Source: Ruminococcus sp. (GTDB lineage Bacteria > Bacillota > Clostridia > Oscillospirales > Ruminococcaceae). From it: 34,175 nucleotides of DNA. Below the pieces are notes generated by a model. The model was not told where the DNA came from. It ran no database searches and saw only the letters and a list, made by a program, of their open reading frames with translations. The first letter of the stretch is position 1, and every line of letters starts with the position of its first letter. The DNA lies in contig JAIDTI010000029.1 in the NCBI GenBank assembly GCA_029060755.1, forward strand, positions 1 through 34,175, given 5' to 3'. Below, piece by piece: positions 1 through 9,306 of the stretch. The position numbers and the translations under genes are program-made.

Positions 1-9
1 TTCTCATCT

Positions 10-40
10 CATGTTCGAATGCTTACTGGATTCGAACATG
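10..40. repeat. 11-bp perfect inverted repeat with 9-nt spacer
   Basis: The arms at 10-20 and 30-40 are exact reverse complements (CATGTTCGAAT / ATTCGAACATG), and each contains the self-complementary core TTCGAA. No T-run follows on either strand, so it is not a typical intrinsic terminator. It lies about 55 bp upstream of the first promoter and could be an operator, or a terminator-like hairpin of a gene outside the window. Function unknown. Confidence 0.6.
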
Positions 41-93
41 ATTTTGAGGATTCTTAATGAAAATTGATTTCCGTGTTTTTTTATTTTTTCCCA

Positions 94-122
94 TTGACTT
101 TTTTTAATATATGCGGTATAAT
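94..122 (+). promoter_or_regulatory. Sigma-A promoter of the surface-protein operon
   Basis: The -35 TTGACT (94-99) and -10 TATAAT (117-122) are separated by 17 bp. The predicted leader to the start codon at 183 is about 55 nt and carries a GGAGGA ribosome binding site at 171-176. No other promoter of this quality was noticed before 10403, so it probably drives the whole seven-gene run. Confidence 0.8.
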
Positions 123-182
123 AAAAATTACGAAATATCTTGCACAAAGATATTCAAAATTTTGACAACAGGAGGATTCCAA

Positions 183-2102
183 ATGAAAAAGTACAATAAG
201 CAATTAATTTGTACATTTGTTACAGCATTAAGCCTTGCATCTGCTGTTCCTATGGGAAGTTTTGCAGTTGATGAAAAAGGCTGGGTCACTGATGAAAAAG
301 GCAGGATTTTTTATTATGACGAATCAGGCGAATTTCTGACAGGTGAACAGGAAATTGACGGAGAAACTTACCTTTTTTCAAGCAACGGAGTTCAGAAAAC
401 AGGCTGGCGAACAGTTGACGGCAAAAGAAAATATTACGACAAAGAAACAGGAAAAGCTGTTTATGGCTGGATTGATTACTGCGGTAAACAGTATTACATA
501 GAAAAAGACGGAGAAAAACTTACTGACCGCATCATTGAAAATGATAACGGAGATAAAGTTATTCTAAGAGGAAAAGGCAGTGTAATAACTGGTGAGCAGT
601 TCATAAAATTTGACAATGACTTCTATCATATTGACGACAATGGAATTATAGCTGTCGGCGAATATGAAGTGGACGATATACCGTATGTTTCTGACGAATC
701 GGGCAAATGCCTTACAGGCTGGGTTGACGTTGCAGGAAAAAAATACTACTACAGCACAGAAACAGGCGAAGCACTTACAGGACTTTTTGAACTTGGTGAA
801 AGTTACTACTATGTCGATAAGAAAGACGGTATGTGTACAAGTACCGCAGAAATTGACGGTGTAGAGTACCTTTTCGACGAAGAAACAGGCAAAATGCAGT
901 CTGGCTGGCTCAATATAAACGACAAGACAAGATATTTCTACAGCGATTCAACATATGCCTCTGGACTTACTTCAATTGACGGAACGGCATACGTTTTCAG
1001 TGAAAAAGGTGTTCTGCTGAATGGATTGCAGGTTGTCAAAAATAATATTTATTTTGCTGACAAACAGGGCAAAGCACAACAAGGCAAAACAGCTGTAGGT
1101 GATGACTTTTATTTCTTTGGTGATGATTATACCGCAAAATACGGCATTTTCACCATTGACGAAAACAACTATATTTTCGGAAAAAATGGAAAAATGCTTA
1201 GAGGTCTGAACGAATTTGACGGCAATACATACTATCTTGACGAAGACGGCAAAATGCAGTATGAATGGGTTGAAACAAATGACAACAGATACTATTTCAA
1301 TCCGCAGACAGGCACAATGCTTACAGGCAGAAAAATTATTGACGGAAACAAGTATTATTTCAATGACAACGGTGAATTACAGACAGGCTGGCAGATTATC
1401 GACGGAGAAACGTATTATTTCAATACTATAAGCGGTGTAATGCTGACTGGCAGAAAAGTTATTGATGATGAAAAATACTACTTTGCCGATAACGGACAGA
1501 TGCAGACCGGTTTAATAGAATTTACTGACGGCAAGTATTATTTCGGTGCGGACGGAAAAATGCTTTCAGGCTGGCAGACGATAGACGGAGAAAAGTATTA
1601 TTTCAATCTTGAAAAAGGTTTTATGGAGACAAATAAAATTGTTGACGACTATAATCTTACTGAAACAGGTGTTGCAGTACCGCTTTCAGACGTTCAGAAA
1701 CGTGCAAAGACAATAATCGACTCAATCGGAACTGAACCAACCGCAATATTCAACTATGTACGCAGACATAACGCATACAGCTATATTGAAGCTACAAAAT
1801 CACTTGCAACAATTCAGTCTATGGGTTGGAGTTATTTTGCAAACTATGCGCTTGACAATAAATATGTTGTATGCTATTATTTTGCTGCTGAAACTGATTT
1901 GCTGTTTAAACAGGCAGGCTATCAGACAAGAATCATCTACGGAAACGGCACACACGAATCCGACCACTATTGGAATCAGGTTTATGTGAACGGTCAGTGG
2001 CTCAACTATGATACCTGCAACGGTTACTGCGGTGTATCTGACAATTATCTGAAAAACCTTACATATACATGGTATCAGTATGTAGAGGCTAAATATTATT
2101 AA
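183..2102 (+). CDS. Secreted cell-wall-binding repeat protein with C-terminal transglutaminase-like domain
   Basis: This is a 639-residue exported protein. A Sec signal peptide (about residues 1-28, ending GSFA) is followed by about 22 tandem repeats of ~20 residues (about 32-485). They are of the choline/glucan-binding type (CW_binding_1-like; W..(I/V)DG..YYF...G.M.TG). Near the end they alternate between 21-residue W-initial and 20-residue R-initial units. The last ~130 residues form a transglutaminase/protease-like domain with a plausible triad of Cys564 (VVCYYFAAE), His595 (DHYWNQ) and Asp610 (YDTCNG). The ATG at 183 is chosen because it follows GGAGGA by 6 nt and begins the signal peptide. 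An in-frame upstream ATG at 111 lies inside the promoter. By family knowledge the repeats anchor the protein to wall polysaccharide. Whether the domain cross-links or cleaves proteins cannot be told. It is the first gene of the operon. Confidence 0.85.
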   Translation: MKKYNKQLICTFVTALSLASAVPMGSFAVDEKGWVTDEKGRIFYYDESGEFLTGEQEIDGETYLFSSNGVQKTGWRTVDGKRKYYDKETGKAVYGWIDYCGKQYYIEKDGEKLTDRIIENDNGDKVILRGKGSVITGEQFIKFDNDFYHIDDNGIIAVGEYEVDDIPYVSDESGKCLTGWVDVAGKKYYYSTETGEALTGLFELGESYYYVDKKDGMCTSTAEIDGVEYLFDEETGKMQSGWLNINDKTRYFYSDSTYASGLTSIDGTAYVFSEKGVLLNGLQVVKNNIYFADKQGKAQQGKTAVGDDFYFFGDDYTAKYGIFTIDENNYIFGKNGKMLRGLNEFDGNTYYLDEDGKMQYEWVETNDNRYYFNPQTGTMLTGRKIIDGNKYYFNDNGELQTGWQIIDGETYYFNTISGVMLTGRKVIDDEKYYFADNGQMQTGLIEFTDGKYYFGADGKMLSGWQTIDGEKYYFNLEKGFMETNKIVDDYNLTETGVAVPLSDVQKRAKTIIDSIGTEPTAIFNYVRRHNAYSYIEATKSLATIQSMGWSYFANYALDNKYVVCYYFAAETDLLFKQAGYQTRIIYGNGTHESDHYWNQVYVNGQWLNYDTCNGYCGVSDNYLKNLTYTWYQYVEAKYY

Positions 2103-2124
2103 TAATGACATTGGAGGACGACAA

Positions 2125-2880
2125 ATGAAAAAGAAGTCAACAGCAATTTTTGCTTTTATGGCAGTACTTGCACTGTCAATCGTATCTTGCGGAAATGAGC
2201 CAGCGGAGGAAAGTTCAGTGACACTTGATTTACCTGTTGCCACAACAACAACCGCAGAATCGGAACGAGATGCAGAAGAAACAACAGAAATCACAACTGA
2301 AAAAACTACAAAGACAAAAGAAACCAAAACTACCGCAGAATCAGAAGAAACAACAACAGAAACAGCTGAAAGTACCATAGAATCAGCAACGGAAACTACT
2401 GCTGAACCGGCAACGGAAGCTCCTGTTGAAGTAACTACAGAAGCACCTGCAACAGAACCGCCGACAGATGCTCCGCCTGTTGTTTCAAACGTACAGTTCA
2501 GTATGGATATGCTGAAAAATAATGCGGACGGAGTTGTTTCGTCTCTTGGCAGTCCTGTTGATGTACAATCAGCACAAGGCTGTCTCTCAAATGGTGCAGA
2601 CCAGAAAATATATGTATATGAGGGACTTACAATAAAATGCTATGTCATGGACGGAACAGAATATATATACGAAATTGACATAATAAGCGGAAATTATTCT
2701 TTATCATCTGGAATAACTGTAGGAAGTTCAAAGGCTGATGTTGAATCAGCTTACGGAACAGGTGAGGAAAGCGGACAGTATCTCACATATTATAATGACA
2801 ATAATACTCTTGAAAAGTCAATTGATTTTCAGATAGCAGACGATATTGTACAGAGTATTGTATTATATACAGCAGTTTAA
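2125..2880 (+). CDS. Lipoprotein with Thr/Glu-rich linker and C-terminal globular domain
   Basis: This is a 251-residue lipoprotein precursor. The signal peptide ends in a lipobox (LSIVSC-G) with the modified cysteine at residue 22. Residues about 30-120 are a low-complexity Thr/Glu/Ala linker, then Pro-rich. Such linkers in gut Ruminococcus hold a domain away from the membrane. The last ~125 residues form a compact domain containing two halves resembling each other (..SLGSPVDVQSA.. and ..SSKADVESAYG..), reminiscent of SmpA/BLIP-like small repeats, but I do not recognise a named family with confidence. It starts 22 bp after the preceding gene with a GGAGG site, so it is probably co-transcribed. 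It may act as an extracytoplasmic partner of the wall-binding protein or of the acyltransferase pair downstream. That role is inference from position only. Confidence 0.8.
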   Translation: MKKKSTAIFAFMAVLALSIVSCGNEPAEESSVTLDLPVATTTTAESERDAEETTEITTEKTTKTKETKTTAESEETTTETAESTIESATETTAEPATEAPVEVTTEAPATEPPTDAPPVVSNVQFSMDMLKNNADGVVSSLGSPVDVQSAQGCLSNGADQKIYVYEGLTIKCYVMDGTEYIYEIDIISGNYSLSSGITVGSSKADVESAYGTGEESGQYLTYYNDNNTLEKSIDFQIADDIVQSIVLYTAV

Positions 2881-2889
2881 GGAGTAACA

Positions 2890-4293
2890 ATGGTTTTCAG
2901 CAGTCCAATGTTTCTGTTTGCCTTTTTGACAGCAGTATACATTATTTATCGCATAATACCGTCAATATCTGTAAAAAATATGATTCTGCTGTTTTTCAGT
3001 CTCTTATTTTATACATACGGTGAGCCGAAAGCACTTATCCTGATGATTAGCTCAATAGTAATGAACTATTGTTTTGGTCTTGTAATGAAAAGCGGAAACA
3101 AGTACAGAAAAACCGTGCTTGCTGTTTCAGTCGTGGCAAATCTGCTTATGCTTGGTGTGTTCAAATATGCAGGATTCGGAGCTGAAATGCTGAATAAACT
3201 GCCGTTTTTGAGTTTAGGCATACCAAATATAAGACTGCCTATAGGAATATCATTCTATACATTTCAGGCTATGTCATATGTCATTGATGCTTATAAGAAT
3301 CCGAAATATATACAAAAAAATCTTTTAAAGCTTGCATTGTATATCACTTTTTTCCCTCAACTTGTTGCAGGTCCTATTGTCAAATATTATGACTTTGCAA
3401 ATCAGATTGAAAACAGGACACACACTCCCCGACAGACTGCAAAAGGTATAAGACGTTTTATTATCGGACTTTCAAAAAAGCTGTTTATTGCGAATACTAT
3501 GGCATTTTCAGCAGACTATATATATGCACTTGATACATCTGATTTGTCAATACCGCTTGCATGGCTTGGCGCATTGTCGTATCTGTTTCAGATTTACTTT
3601 GATTTCAGCGGTTACAGTGATATGGCTATCGGACTTGGTGCAATGTTCGGATTCAGATTCAAGGAGAATTTCAATTATCCATATATTTCGCAGAGTATGC
3701 AGGATTTCTGGAGACGCTGGCACATTTCCGTCTCAACATGGTTTAAAGAATATTTGTATATTCCTCTTGGCGGAAACCGCAAAGGCAAAGTCCGTACAGC
3801 TGTAAACAAGCTGATTGTCTTTTTCTGTACGGGATTATGGCACGGTGCAAGTCTGAACTTTATAATATGGGGATTGATTAATGGCTTATTCATGATGCTT
3901 GAATCATACAGAGTAATAAAAGCCGAAAAATGGCTGAAACCGTTCAGACATATCTATACAATGCTTGTTACTACTCTTGCATTTGTATTTTTCAGGGCTG
4001 ATAATTTATCAACAGCCTGCAAATTTATAGGGCATATGTTTGTGCCATCCGGCGATTCAGTGCAGAACGCAATGTTCATGATGCAGTTGTCACCTTTGTA
4101 TATTATAATGTTCGTACTTGCCATAGTATTTTCAATACCTGTCATGCAGAAAATCAGGGACAAGGCAAATGAAAGAAAATCCGTGCAGACATACGAAGTA
4201 TGCAGTTATACAATATCGCTTGCACTCCTGATTCTCTGTATATTCACGCTCTCATCATCTTCATATAACCCTTTCATATATTTCAGATTTTAA
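2890..4293 (+). CDS. MBOAT family membrane O-acyltransferase (AlgI/DltB/PatA-like)
   Basis: This 467-residue polytopic membrane protein is hydrophobic from the first residues. It carries the MBOAT hallmarks: PIGISFYTFQAMSY, a QIYFDFSGYSDMA segment, the FWRRWHIS block (His278) and the near-invariant histidine in GLWHGAS (His318). Family members take an acyl group, usually acetyl, from a cytoplasmic donor and pass it across the membrane to an extracellular polymer through a partner protein. The partner here is the adjacent AlgJ/AlgX-like gene, 12 bp downstream. It begins 9 bp after the lipoprotein, with AAGGAG as ribosome binding site. Length and motifs are normal. The acceptor polymer (wall polysaccharide, teichoic acid or exopolysaccharide) is not indicated by the sequence. 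Confidence 0.93.
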   Translation: MVFSSPMFLFAFLTAVYIIYRIIPSISVKNMILLFFSLLFYTYGEPKALILMISSIVMNYCFGLVMKSGNKYRKTVLAVSVVANLLMLGVFKYAGFGAEMLNKLPFLSLGIPNIRLPIGISFYTFQAMSYVIDAYKNPKYIQKNLLKLALYITFFPQLVAGPIVKYYDFANQIENRTHTPRQTAKGIRRFIIGLSKKLFIANTMAFSADYIYALDTSDLSIPLAWLGALSYLFQIYFDFSGYSDMAIGLGAMFGFRFKENFNYPYISQSMQDFWRRWHISVSTWFKEYLYIPLGGNRKGKVRTAVNKLIVFFCTGLWHGASLNFIIWGLINGLFMMLESYRVIKAEKWLKPFRHIYTMLVTTLAFVFFRADNLSTACKFIGHMFVPSGDSVQNAMFMMQLSPLYIIMFVLAIVFSIPVMQKIRDKANERKSVQTYEVCSYTISLALLILCIFTLSSSSYNPFIYFRF

Positions 4294-4305
4294 GGGGGAT
4301 TTATC

Positions 4306-5688
4306 ATGAAAAAACAGTTTTTCCTAAAATTATACAGCGCATTATTTATCGGAATATGTGCAGTTCCCCTTGTATGTATGCCCTTTGTAAAAGCTGATTC
4401 GTCAGCAGAAAAAAAGACACCTGTAGAATTTCCGTCCGTAATGACAGAGGACAAAAAAATAAACTTTGATTATTTCAGTCAGCTTGACAACTGGTTTTCG
4501 GAAAACTTTGCATTTCGTCAGCAGTTTGTAAATGCCGACAGCAGAATTAGAACATCACTAACAAAAACTTCTCCGAATTATGATGTTATACAAGGTTCAG
4601 ACGGCTGGCTGTATTACGGCGAAACAACAGACGACTATCTCAATATAAACACACTTAGTCAGCGTGAGATAAATAATATAGCGCATAATCTCCGCATGAT
4701 TGACGAATACTGCAAAGAGAACGGAGCAGAATTTGTATTTTTCTCCGCACCTGATAAAAATTCAGTTTATCCCGAAAATATGCCGTTCAACTATGTTCCC
4801 TCTGACAATAAAAATAACTATGCACTTCTTTCAGAGGAACTTGCAGACGACAGCTTTTTTCTTGATATGAAAACCGCACTGCTTGAAACAGATTCCAGCA
4901 TACCGCTTTATCACAAAACTGATACACACTGGAATAATCTTGGTGCTTATGCGGGTCATGTTGCAATAATGAACAGACTTGGCTTGACTTCATGTAGTAT
5001 AACTGGCTGGTATACGAAAAATAATCATCTGGGCGACCTTGCGGAAATGATTTATCCGACGGAAAAGCCGAAAGATACACAAGTCTACAGTGATTATGAG
5101 TTCAGCTACACATATCAGGGCTTATTTCGTGGACTTATGGACGTGACAATCAATACAACAAACGAAAATGCAGAAGGCAATCTGCTTATGTTCCGTGACT
5201 CATTTGGCTCTGCAATACTGCAATATATGGCTGAAAGCTTTAACAGTGCGGAATTTTCAAGAGTAGTTCCGTATCGTATAAACAATATCGAAAATAGGAC
5301 AGTTGTACTTGAAATAGTCGAGCGTAATCTCGGAAATCTGCAAAAATACGCTCCTATTATGCCTGCTCCTGTTGAGGATATAAGCGGACTTTCCCCCGAA
5401 ATTTATTCAGGCGGTGATGAAATAATCGAAATTGAGGAATCAGGCTTATTCATGCACATTTACGGCTTGCTCCCTGAAAAATATTTTTCAGGCGATAAAC
5501 ATACTATCTATATTGAGGCTGACGGAATAATCTATAAAGCTTTCAACTGCTTTGAAGATGAACTTCTTAAGCGTGAGGGCGAACATAATGGAAACGGCTT
5601 TTCCCTTTACGTTCCGACAAATACAAATACTGAAAATATAAAAGTGACGGTTGTAAACTCCGACGGAAAAACCGTTGCTTCACATTAA
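4306..5688 (+). CDS. AlgJ/AlgX-like (DHHW family) SGNH-type acyltransferase partner
   Basis: This 460-residue exported or membrane-anchored protein has one hydrophobic segment at the N-terminus (about residues 8-28). It has the acetyl-transfer signature of the AlgX/AlgJ group: DTHWN with Asp206 and His208, and the serine of RDSFGSA (Ser299), together giving a Ser-His-Asp arrangement as in SGNH hydrolases. GSDGWLYYGETTDDYL near residue 100 is also typical of the family. It follows the MBOAT gene by 12 bp with a GGGGGA ribosome binding site. The two are expected to form a pair in which the MBOAT protein exports acyl groups and this protein transfers them to a surface glycan. The last ~100 residues look like an additional beta-rich region whose role I cannot name. 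Confidence 0.88.
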   Translation: MKKQFFLKLYSALFIGICAVPLVCMPFVKADSSAEKKTPVEFPSVMTEDKKINFDYFSQLDNWFSENFAFRQQFVNADSRIRTSLTKTSPNYDVIQGSDGWLYYGETTDDYLNINTLSQREINNIAHNLRMIDEYCKENGAEFVFFSAPDKNSVYPENMPFNYVPSDNKNNYALLSEELADDSFFLDMKTALLETDSSIPLYHKTDTHWNNLGAYAGHVAIMNRLGLTSCSITGWYTKNNHLGDLAEMIYPTEKPKDTQVYSDYEFSYTYQGLFRGLMDVTINTTNENAEGNLLMFRDSFGSAILQYMAESFNSAEFSRVVPYRINNIENRTVVLEIVERNLGNLQKYAPIMPAPVEDISGLSPEIYSGGDEIIEIEESGLFMHIYGLLPEKYFSGDKHTIYIEADGIIYKAFNCFEDELLKREGEHNGNGFSLYVPTNTNTENIKVTVVNSDGKTVASH

Positions 5689-5712
5689 ATATGATTAGAG
5701 GTAGCAAAACTT

Positions 5713-6462
5713 ATGAAAAACTATAAAATAATATCGCTTGTTTCTGCACTTTGCTTAATGGCAATCCCTGTAAATTTCAGTGCTTATGCTGATGATGCAA
5801 TAAAGCAGACACCTGTATACAATGAATTTGACGAAAACGAAGTAAACGGCACTGTAACTGTAAACATTCCCGAAAATGTAACGGCACATATAGCAATAGA
5901 TTTCGATTCACCCGAAGTTACAAACGAACCCTATTATATTGCTGATGTTGACGGCGGAAACTCATATTCCTTTGATATTGAGGGCAGAGACAACACTGAA
6001 GCAGACTACAGATACTACAATATCAGTATATCATTGACAGGCGGTGAATATGGTTTTACGTCTGAACCGTTCACGGACAGAACAAACGTTCTTGACGCAA
6101 ATGACAATCCCGACAAATTCACGGAATATATCTATAATTTTACTGTAGACGATAAAACAACGGATTCTGACTGGGATATAACATCAGAGAAAGGTACAGA
6201 AAAAAGCATTGCTGTACATCTTGACGGAATAATGCTTGGTGATATTAACAACGACGGAATTGTTGATGCAAATGATTCCTCAATTGTCCTTGCTGAATAT
6301 GCAGTTCTTTCAACCGGCGAAGATTCCACTTTTACTCAGAGAGAACAGCAGAAAGCAGATGTAACAATGGATTCCGCCATTGATGCAAATGATGCTTCAA
6401 AGATACTTGCTTACTATTCTGAAAACTCAACAGGCGGTAACGCTTCATGGGATAATGTATAA
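5713..6462 (+). CDS. Secreted dockerin-containing protein with unrecognised N-terminal domain
   Basis: This is a 249-residue exported protein with a signal peptide ending at SAYA (about residue 26). Residues about 40-165 form an acidic, beta-rich domain that I do not recognise, with no obvious catalytic motif. Residues about 174-240 are a type I dockerin. The first calcium loop is GDINNDGIVDANDSS (ligand positions D177, N179, D181, D185, D188). The second is ADVTMDSAIDANDAS (D216, T218, D220, D224, D227). Dockerins bind cohesins of a scaffoldin, so the protein is probably assembled on a cellulosome or similar complex, or fixed to the surface that way. It lies 24 bp after the AlgJ-like gene and 12 bp before the peptidase gene in the same operon, which is unusual company for a dockerin protein. 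Confidence 0.85.
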   Translation: MKNYKIISLVSALCLMAIPVNFSAYADDAIKQTPVYNEFDENEVNGTVTVNIPENVTAHIAIDFDSPEVTNEPYYIADVDGGNSYSFDIEGRDNTEADYRYYNISISLTGGEYGFTSEPFTDRTNVLDANDNPDKFTEYIYNFTVDDKTTDSDWDITSEKGTEKSIAVHLDGIMLGDINNDGIVDANDSSIVLAEYAVLSTGEDSTFTQREQQKADVTMDSAIDANDASKILAYYSENSTGGNASWDNV

Positions 6463-6474
6463 GGAGACTGCTGA

Positions 6475-9306
6475 ATGAATTTACACGGATTTACAATAAC
6501 AGACAAGAAAAATATCGGAGATGCAGAATTTACAGAGATGCGCCACGATAAAACAGGCGCAAAACTTGCATGGCTTGGCAACAAGGACGAAAACAAGCTC
6601 TTTTCAATCTCATTCAGGACAGTTCCCGAAGACGATACAGGCGTATTTCACATACTTGAACACTCTGTTCTTGGCGGTTCTGAAAATTATCCTGTAAAAG
6701 AGCCATTTCTCTATCTGCTCAAAAGCTCCATGAATACTTTTCTCAATGCCATGACTTTCCCCGACAAGACGATGTTTCCTGTTTCAAGCCGGAATAATGC
6801 CGACTTCATGAATCTTACAAAGGTTTATCTTGATGCAGTTTTCAAGCCGTCAATCTATACAAATCCCTGCATTTTCTATCAGGAGGGACATCATATTGAA
6901 TACCGTTCGGACGGTGACACTCCTGCATATAAGGGTGTTGTGTTCAACGAGATGAAAGGCGTTGTATCAGCAGTTGATGAGCGTATAGAATCGAAGCTGA
7001 TGCAGATGCTTTTCCCTGAAAGCTGTTATAGATTTGAATACGGCGGACTTCCTCAGGCTATACCGAATCTGACTTACCAACAGTTCATTGATACGCACAA
7101 GCGTTTCTATCACCCGACAAACTCATATATATGGCTTGACGGAGATATTGATATTGAGGCAACACTTGAACTGATTGACAGCTATCTTTCTGAATATGAC
7201 AAAAGCGAATGGTTGCCCGAAATTCCTGTGCAAGTTCCTGTTGACTTTGCAGAGGAAACGGAATACTATGAAATATCGCCCGAAGAATCGGCAGAAGAAA
7301 ATGCTCATCTTGCAATCGGAAAAATACTTGCATCATGGAATGACTGCGAAAAAGTGTACGCTTATCTCATACTATGTACAGCATTGGCAGGCTCAAATGA
7401 TTCACCGCTCAAACGTGCGTTGCTTGATACGGGGCTTTGCCTTGATGTTGAGATGTCATTGTCCGACGGTATTTCTCAACCGTTCGGAATGTTGAAAATA
7501 GATAATATTGATTCTGCAAACAGCAGTAAAATTCTTTCGACTGTAAAAGATATTGTAAAGAACATAGTTTCCAACGGAATCGGAAATGATATTCTCTTGT
7601 CTGCAATAAACAGGGCAGAATTTATTTTCAGGGAATCAGAAGAACCGCAGGGACTTACACGCTGTATAGATGCAATGTCATCATGGCTTTACGGCGGTGA
7701 ACCGTTGCTTTATGTGAATTGCGGAGACGTTTTTGACAAACTAAGGGCAAAAGCTGTTAACGGATATTTTGAAGAACTTCTTGCGGAGTGGCTTCTTGAC
7801 GACAGTGGAACATCTGTTCTTTATATGCTCCCCTCACACACTTACGGTAAAGAACTCAAAGAAGCTGAACAGAAACAACTTGAAAAAGCAGTTGCAGAAG
7901 CAGATAAATCAGAACTTATTGAACTCAACAGAAAACTTGACGAATGGCAGAAAGCACCTGATAAAGCTGAAGATATTGCAAAAATCCCGATACTTTCGCT
8001 TGATGAAATAAGTGAGAATCCAATTGACTACAAAACATCTGAATCAGATGAGGACGGTGTGAAAATTCTGCATCACCCCGCAAAAAACAAGGGCATAAGC
8101 TGTATAAATCTCTGGTTTGATGTATCAGATGTAAACCGTCATGAACTTGAAATACTTCTGCTTATCAATCAGTTTATTTCAGAACTCCCGACGGAAAAAA
8201 GCACAGGTGCTGAACTGAATCAGAGAATAACAGGTATTCTTGGCAACTTCGCAACGGATATATGTTCATTCAGCCGACCTGAATCACCCGAAAAATGCAA
8301 GACTTATTTCTGTATCAAATCGCGCTTTCTCAGTTCAGATACAAATCAGGCACTTGAACTTATCAGCGAAATCATAACACAGACAGTCTATGATAATTCC
8401 GAACTGCTGAACGAAATTATCAGTCAGAATAAAGAGGAACTCCGACAGGATATTATTGCAGACGGTCACCGCTTTGCAATGAGGCGTGCAAGATGTTCAT
8501 TGTCAGCTGAATCTGCTGTAAATGAGATAGTAAACGGCTTTGAATCGTATAGATTTATACGTGAACTTGATGAAGAAAAGATAAAATCCGCAACAGATGA
8601 GATGAAAGCACTTTCAAAGCGTATTTTCTGCAAACTCCGTCTTACAGCAGGTATAACATCATCTGAAAAAATATCTCTCTCACCTGTTATATCTGCACTT
8701 CCCGACGGTGATACTGTTGATTTTACTGAAATGGAATTATCTGTACTGAACATGGGCAGACCGTCAAATCAGGGTATAATTATTCCGTCAGGCGTATCAT
8801 ATTCAGGTGCTGTACTTGCTGAAAATAATCAGGATAAAGCCTTGTGGGATTTACTGTCAACTATTATGACATATGAGTATCTGTGGAATGAAGTGAGAGT
8901 AAAGGGCGGTGCATATGGAACAGGAACAGGAACGAACGCACTTGGCGAAACTGCATTTTATTCATTCCGTGACCCCTCACCCGATAACAGCATTGAAATA
9001 TATTCTGAATCAGCAGAATTTATAAAGTCTTACTGTGCGGAAAAGCCAGATATTACGCATTATATCATAAGCACAATTGCAAGGGGCGAACCGCTTATAT
9101 CTGATGCGGAATACGGCACAACCGCTGATATATTCCATTTCAGAGGGATTGACTTTGCAGAGAGAAAGCAAGTCCGCAAGCGTATTCTGTCCATGAAATA
9201 TACAGATTTGCTTGATGCTGTGCCGTCTCTTGAAAATATGAGCAATTACTGTATTATCGGGGCAAAAGAAGTCATGAAAGATACAGATAATATTTTTGAA
9301 CTATGA
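6475..9306 (+). CDS. M16C family zinc metallopeptidase (insulinase/PreP-like)
   Basis: This 943-residue protein is the single-chain, two-lobe type of M16 peptidase. The inverted zinc motif HxxEH is intact (His59, Glu62, His63 in HILEH), and the distal metal ligand is Glu159 in GVVFNEMKG. The C-terminal half carries the substrate-binding element WNEVRVKGGAYGTG, where PreP/Cym1 and insulinases place an Arg/Tyr pair. There is no signal peptide or membrane segment, so it should act in the cytoplasm on peptides and short unfolded proteins. Length is close to that of PreP homologues (about 970). The start ATG follows AAGGAG, which overlaps the previous stop codon. The stop overlaps the next start by 4 bp (ATGA), so the two genes are translationally coupled. 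Confidence 0.93.
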   Translation: MNLHGFTITDKKNIGDAEFTEMRHDKTGAKLAWLGNKDENKLFSISFRTVPEDDTGVFHILEHSVLGGSENYPVKEPFLYLLKSSMNTFLNAMTFPDKTMFPVSSRNNADFMNLTKVYLDAVFKPSIYTNPCIFYQEGHHIEYRSDGDTPAYKGVVFNEMKGVVSAVDERIESKLMQMLFPESCYRFEYGGLPQAIPNLTYQQFIDTHKRFYHPTNSYIWLDGDIDIEATLELIDSYLSEYDKSEWLPEIPVQVPVDFAEETEYYEISPEESAEENAHLAIGKILASWNDCEKVYAYLILCTALAGSNDSPLKRALLDTGLCLDVEMSLSDGISQPFGMLKIDNIDSANSSKILSTVKDIVKNIVSNGIGNDILLSAINRAEFIFRESEEPQGLTRCIDAMSSWLYGGEPLLYVNCGDVFDKLRAKAVNGYFEELLAEWLLDDSGTSVLYMLPSHTYGKELKEAEQKQLEKAVAEADKSELIELNRKLDEWQKAPDKAEDIAKIPILSLDEISENPIDYKTSESDEDGVKILHHPAKNKGISCINLWFDVSDVNRHELEILLLINQFISELPTEKSTGAELNQRITGILGNFATDICSFSRPESPEKCKTYFCIKSRFLSSDTNQALELISEIITQTVYDNSELLNEIISQNKEELRQDIIADGHRFAMRRARCSLSAESAVNEIVNGFESYRFIRELDEEKIKSATDEMKALSKRIFCKLRLTAGITSSEKISLSPVISALPDGDTVDFTEMELSVLNMGRPSNQGIIIPSGVSYSGAVLAENNQDKALWDLLSTIMTYEYLWNEVRVKGGAYGTGTGTNALGETAFYSFRDPSPDNSIEIYSESAEFIKSYCAEKPDITHYIISTIARGEPLISDAEYGTTADIFHFRGIDFAERKQVRKRILSMKYTDLLDAVPSLENMSNYCIIGAKEVMKDTDNIFEL

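Noticed and set aside
111-182. Upstream in-frame start (ATG at 111) for the wall-binding transglutaminase
   Set aside because: It overlaps the -10 box and would add 24 residues before the signal peptide. The ATG at 183 has a good ribosome binding site.
1800-2378. 192-residue minus-strand open frame across the end of the first gene and the second gene
   Set aside because: It is antisense to two well-supported genes. Its Val/Ser-rich composition is the reverse reading of the Thr/Glu-rich linker.
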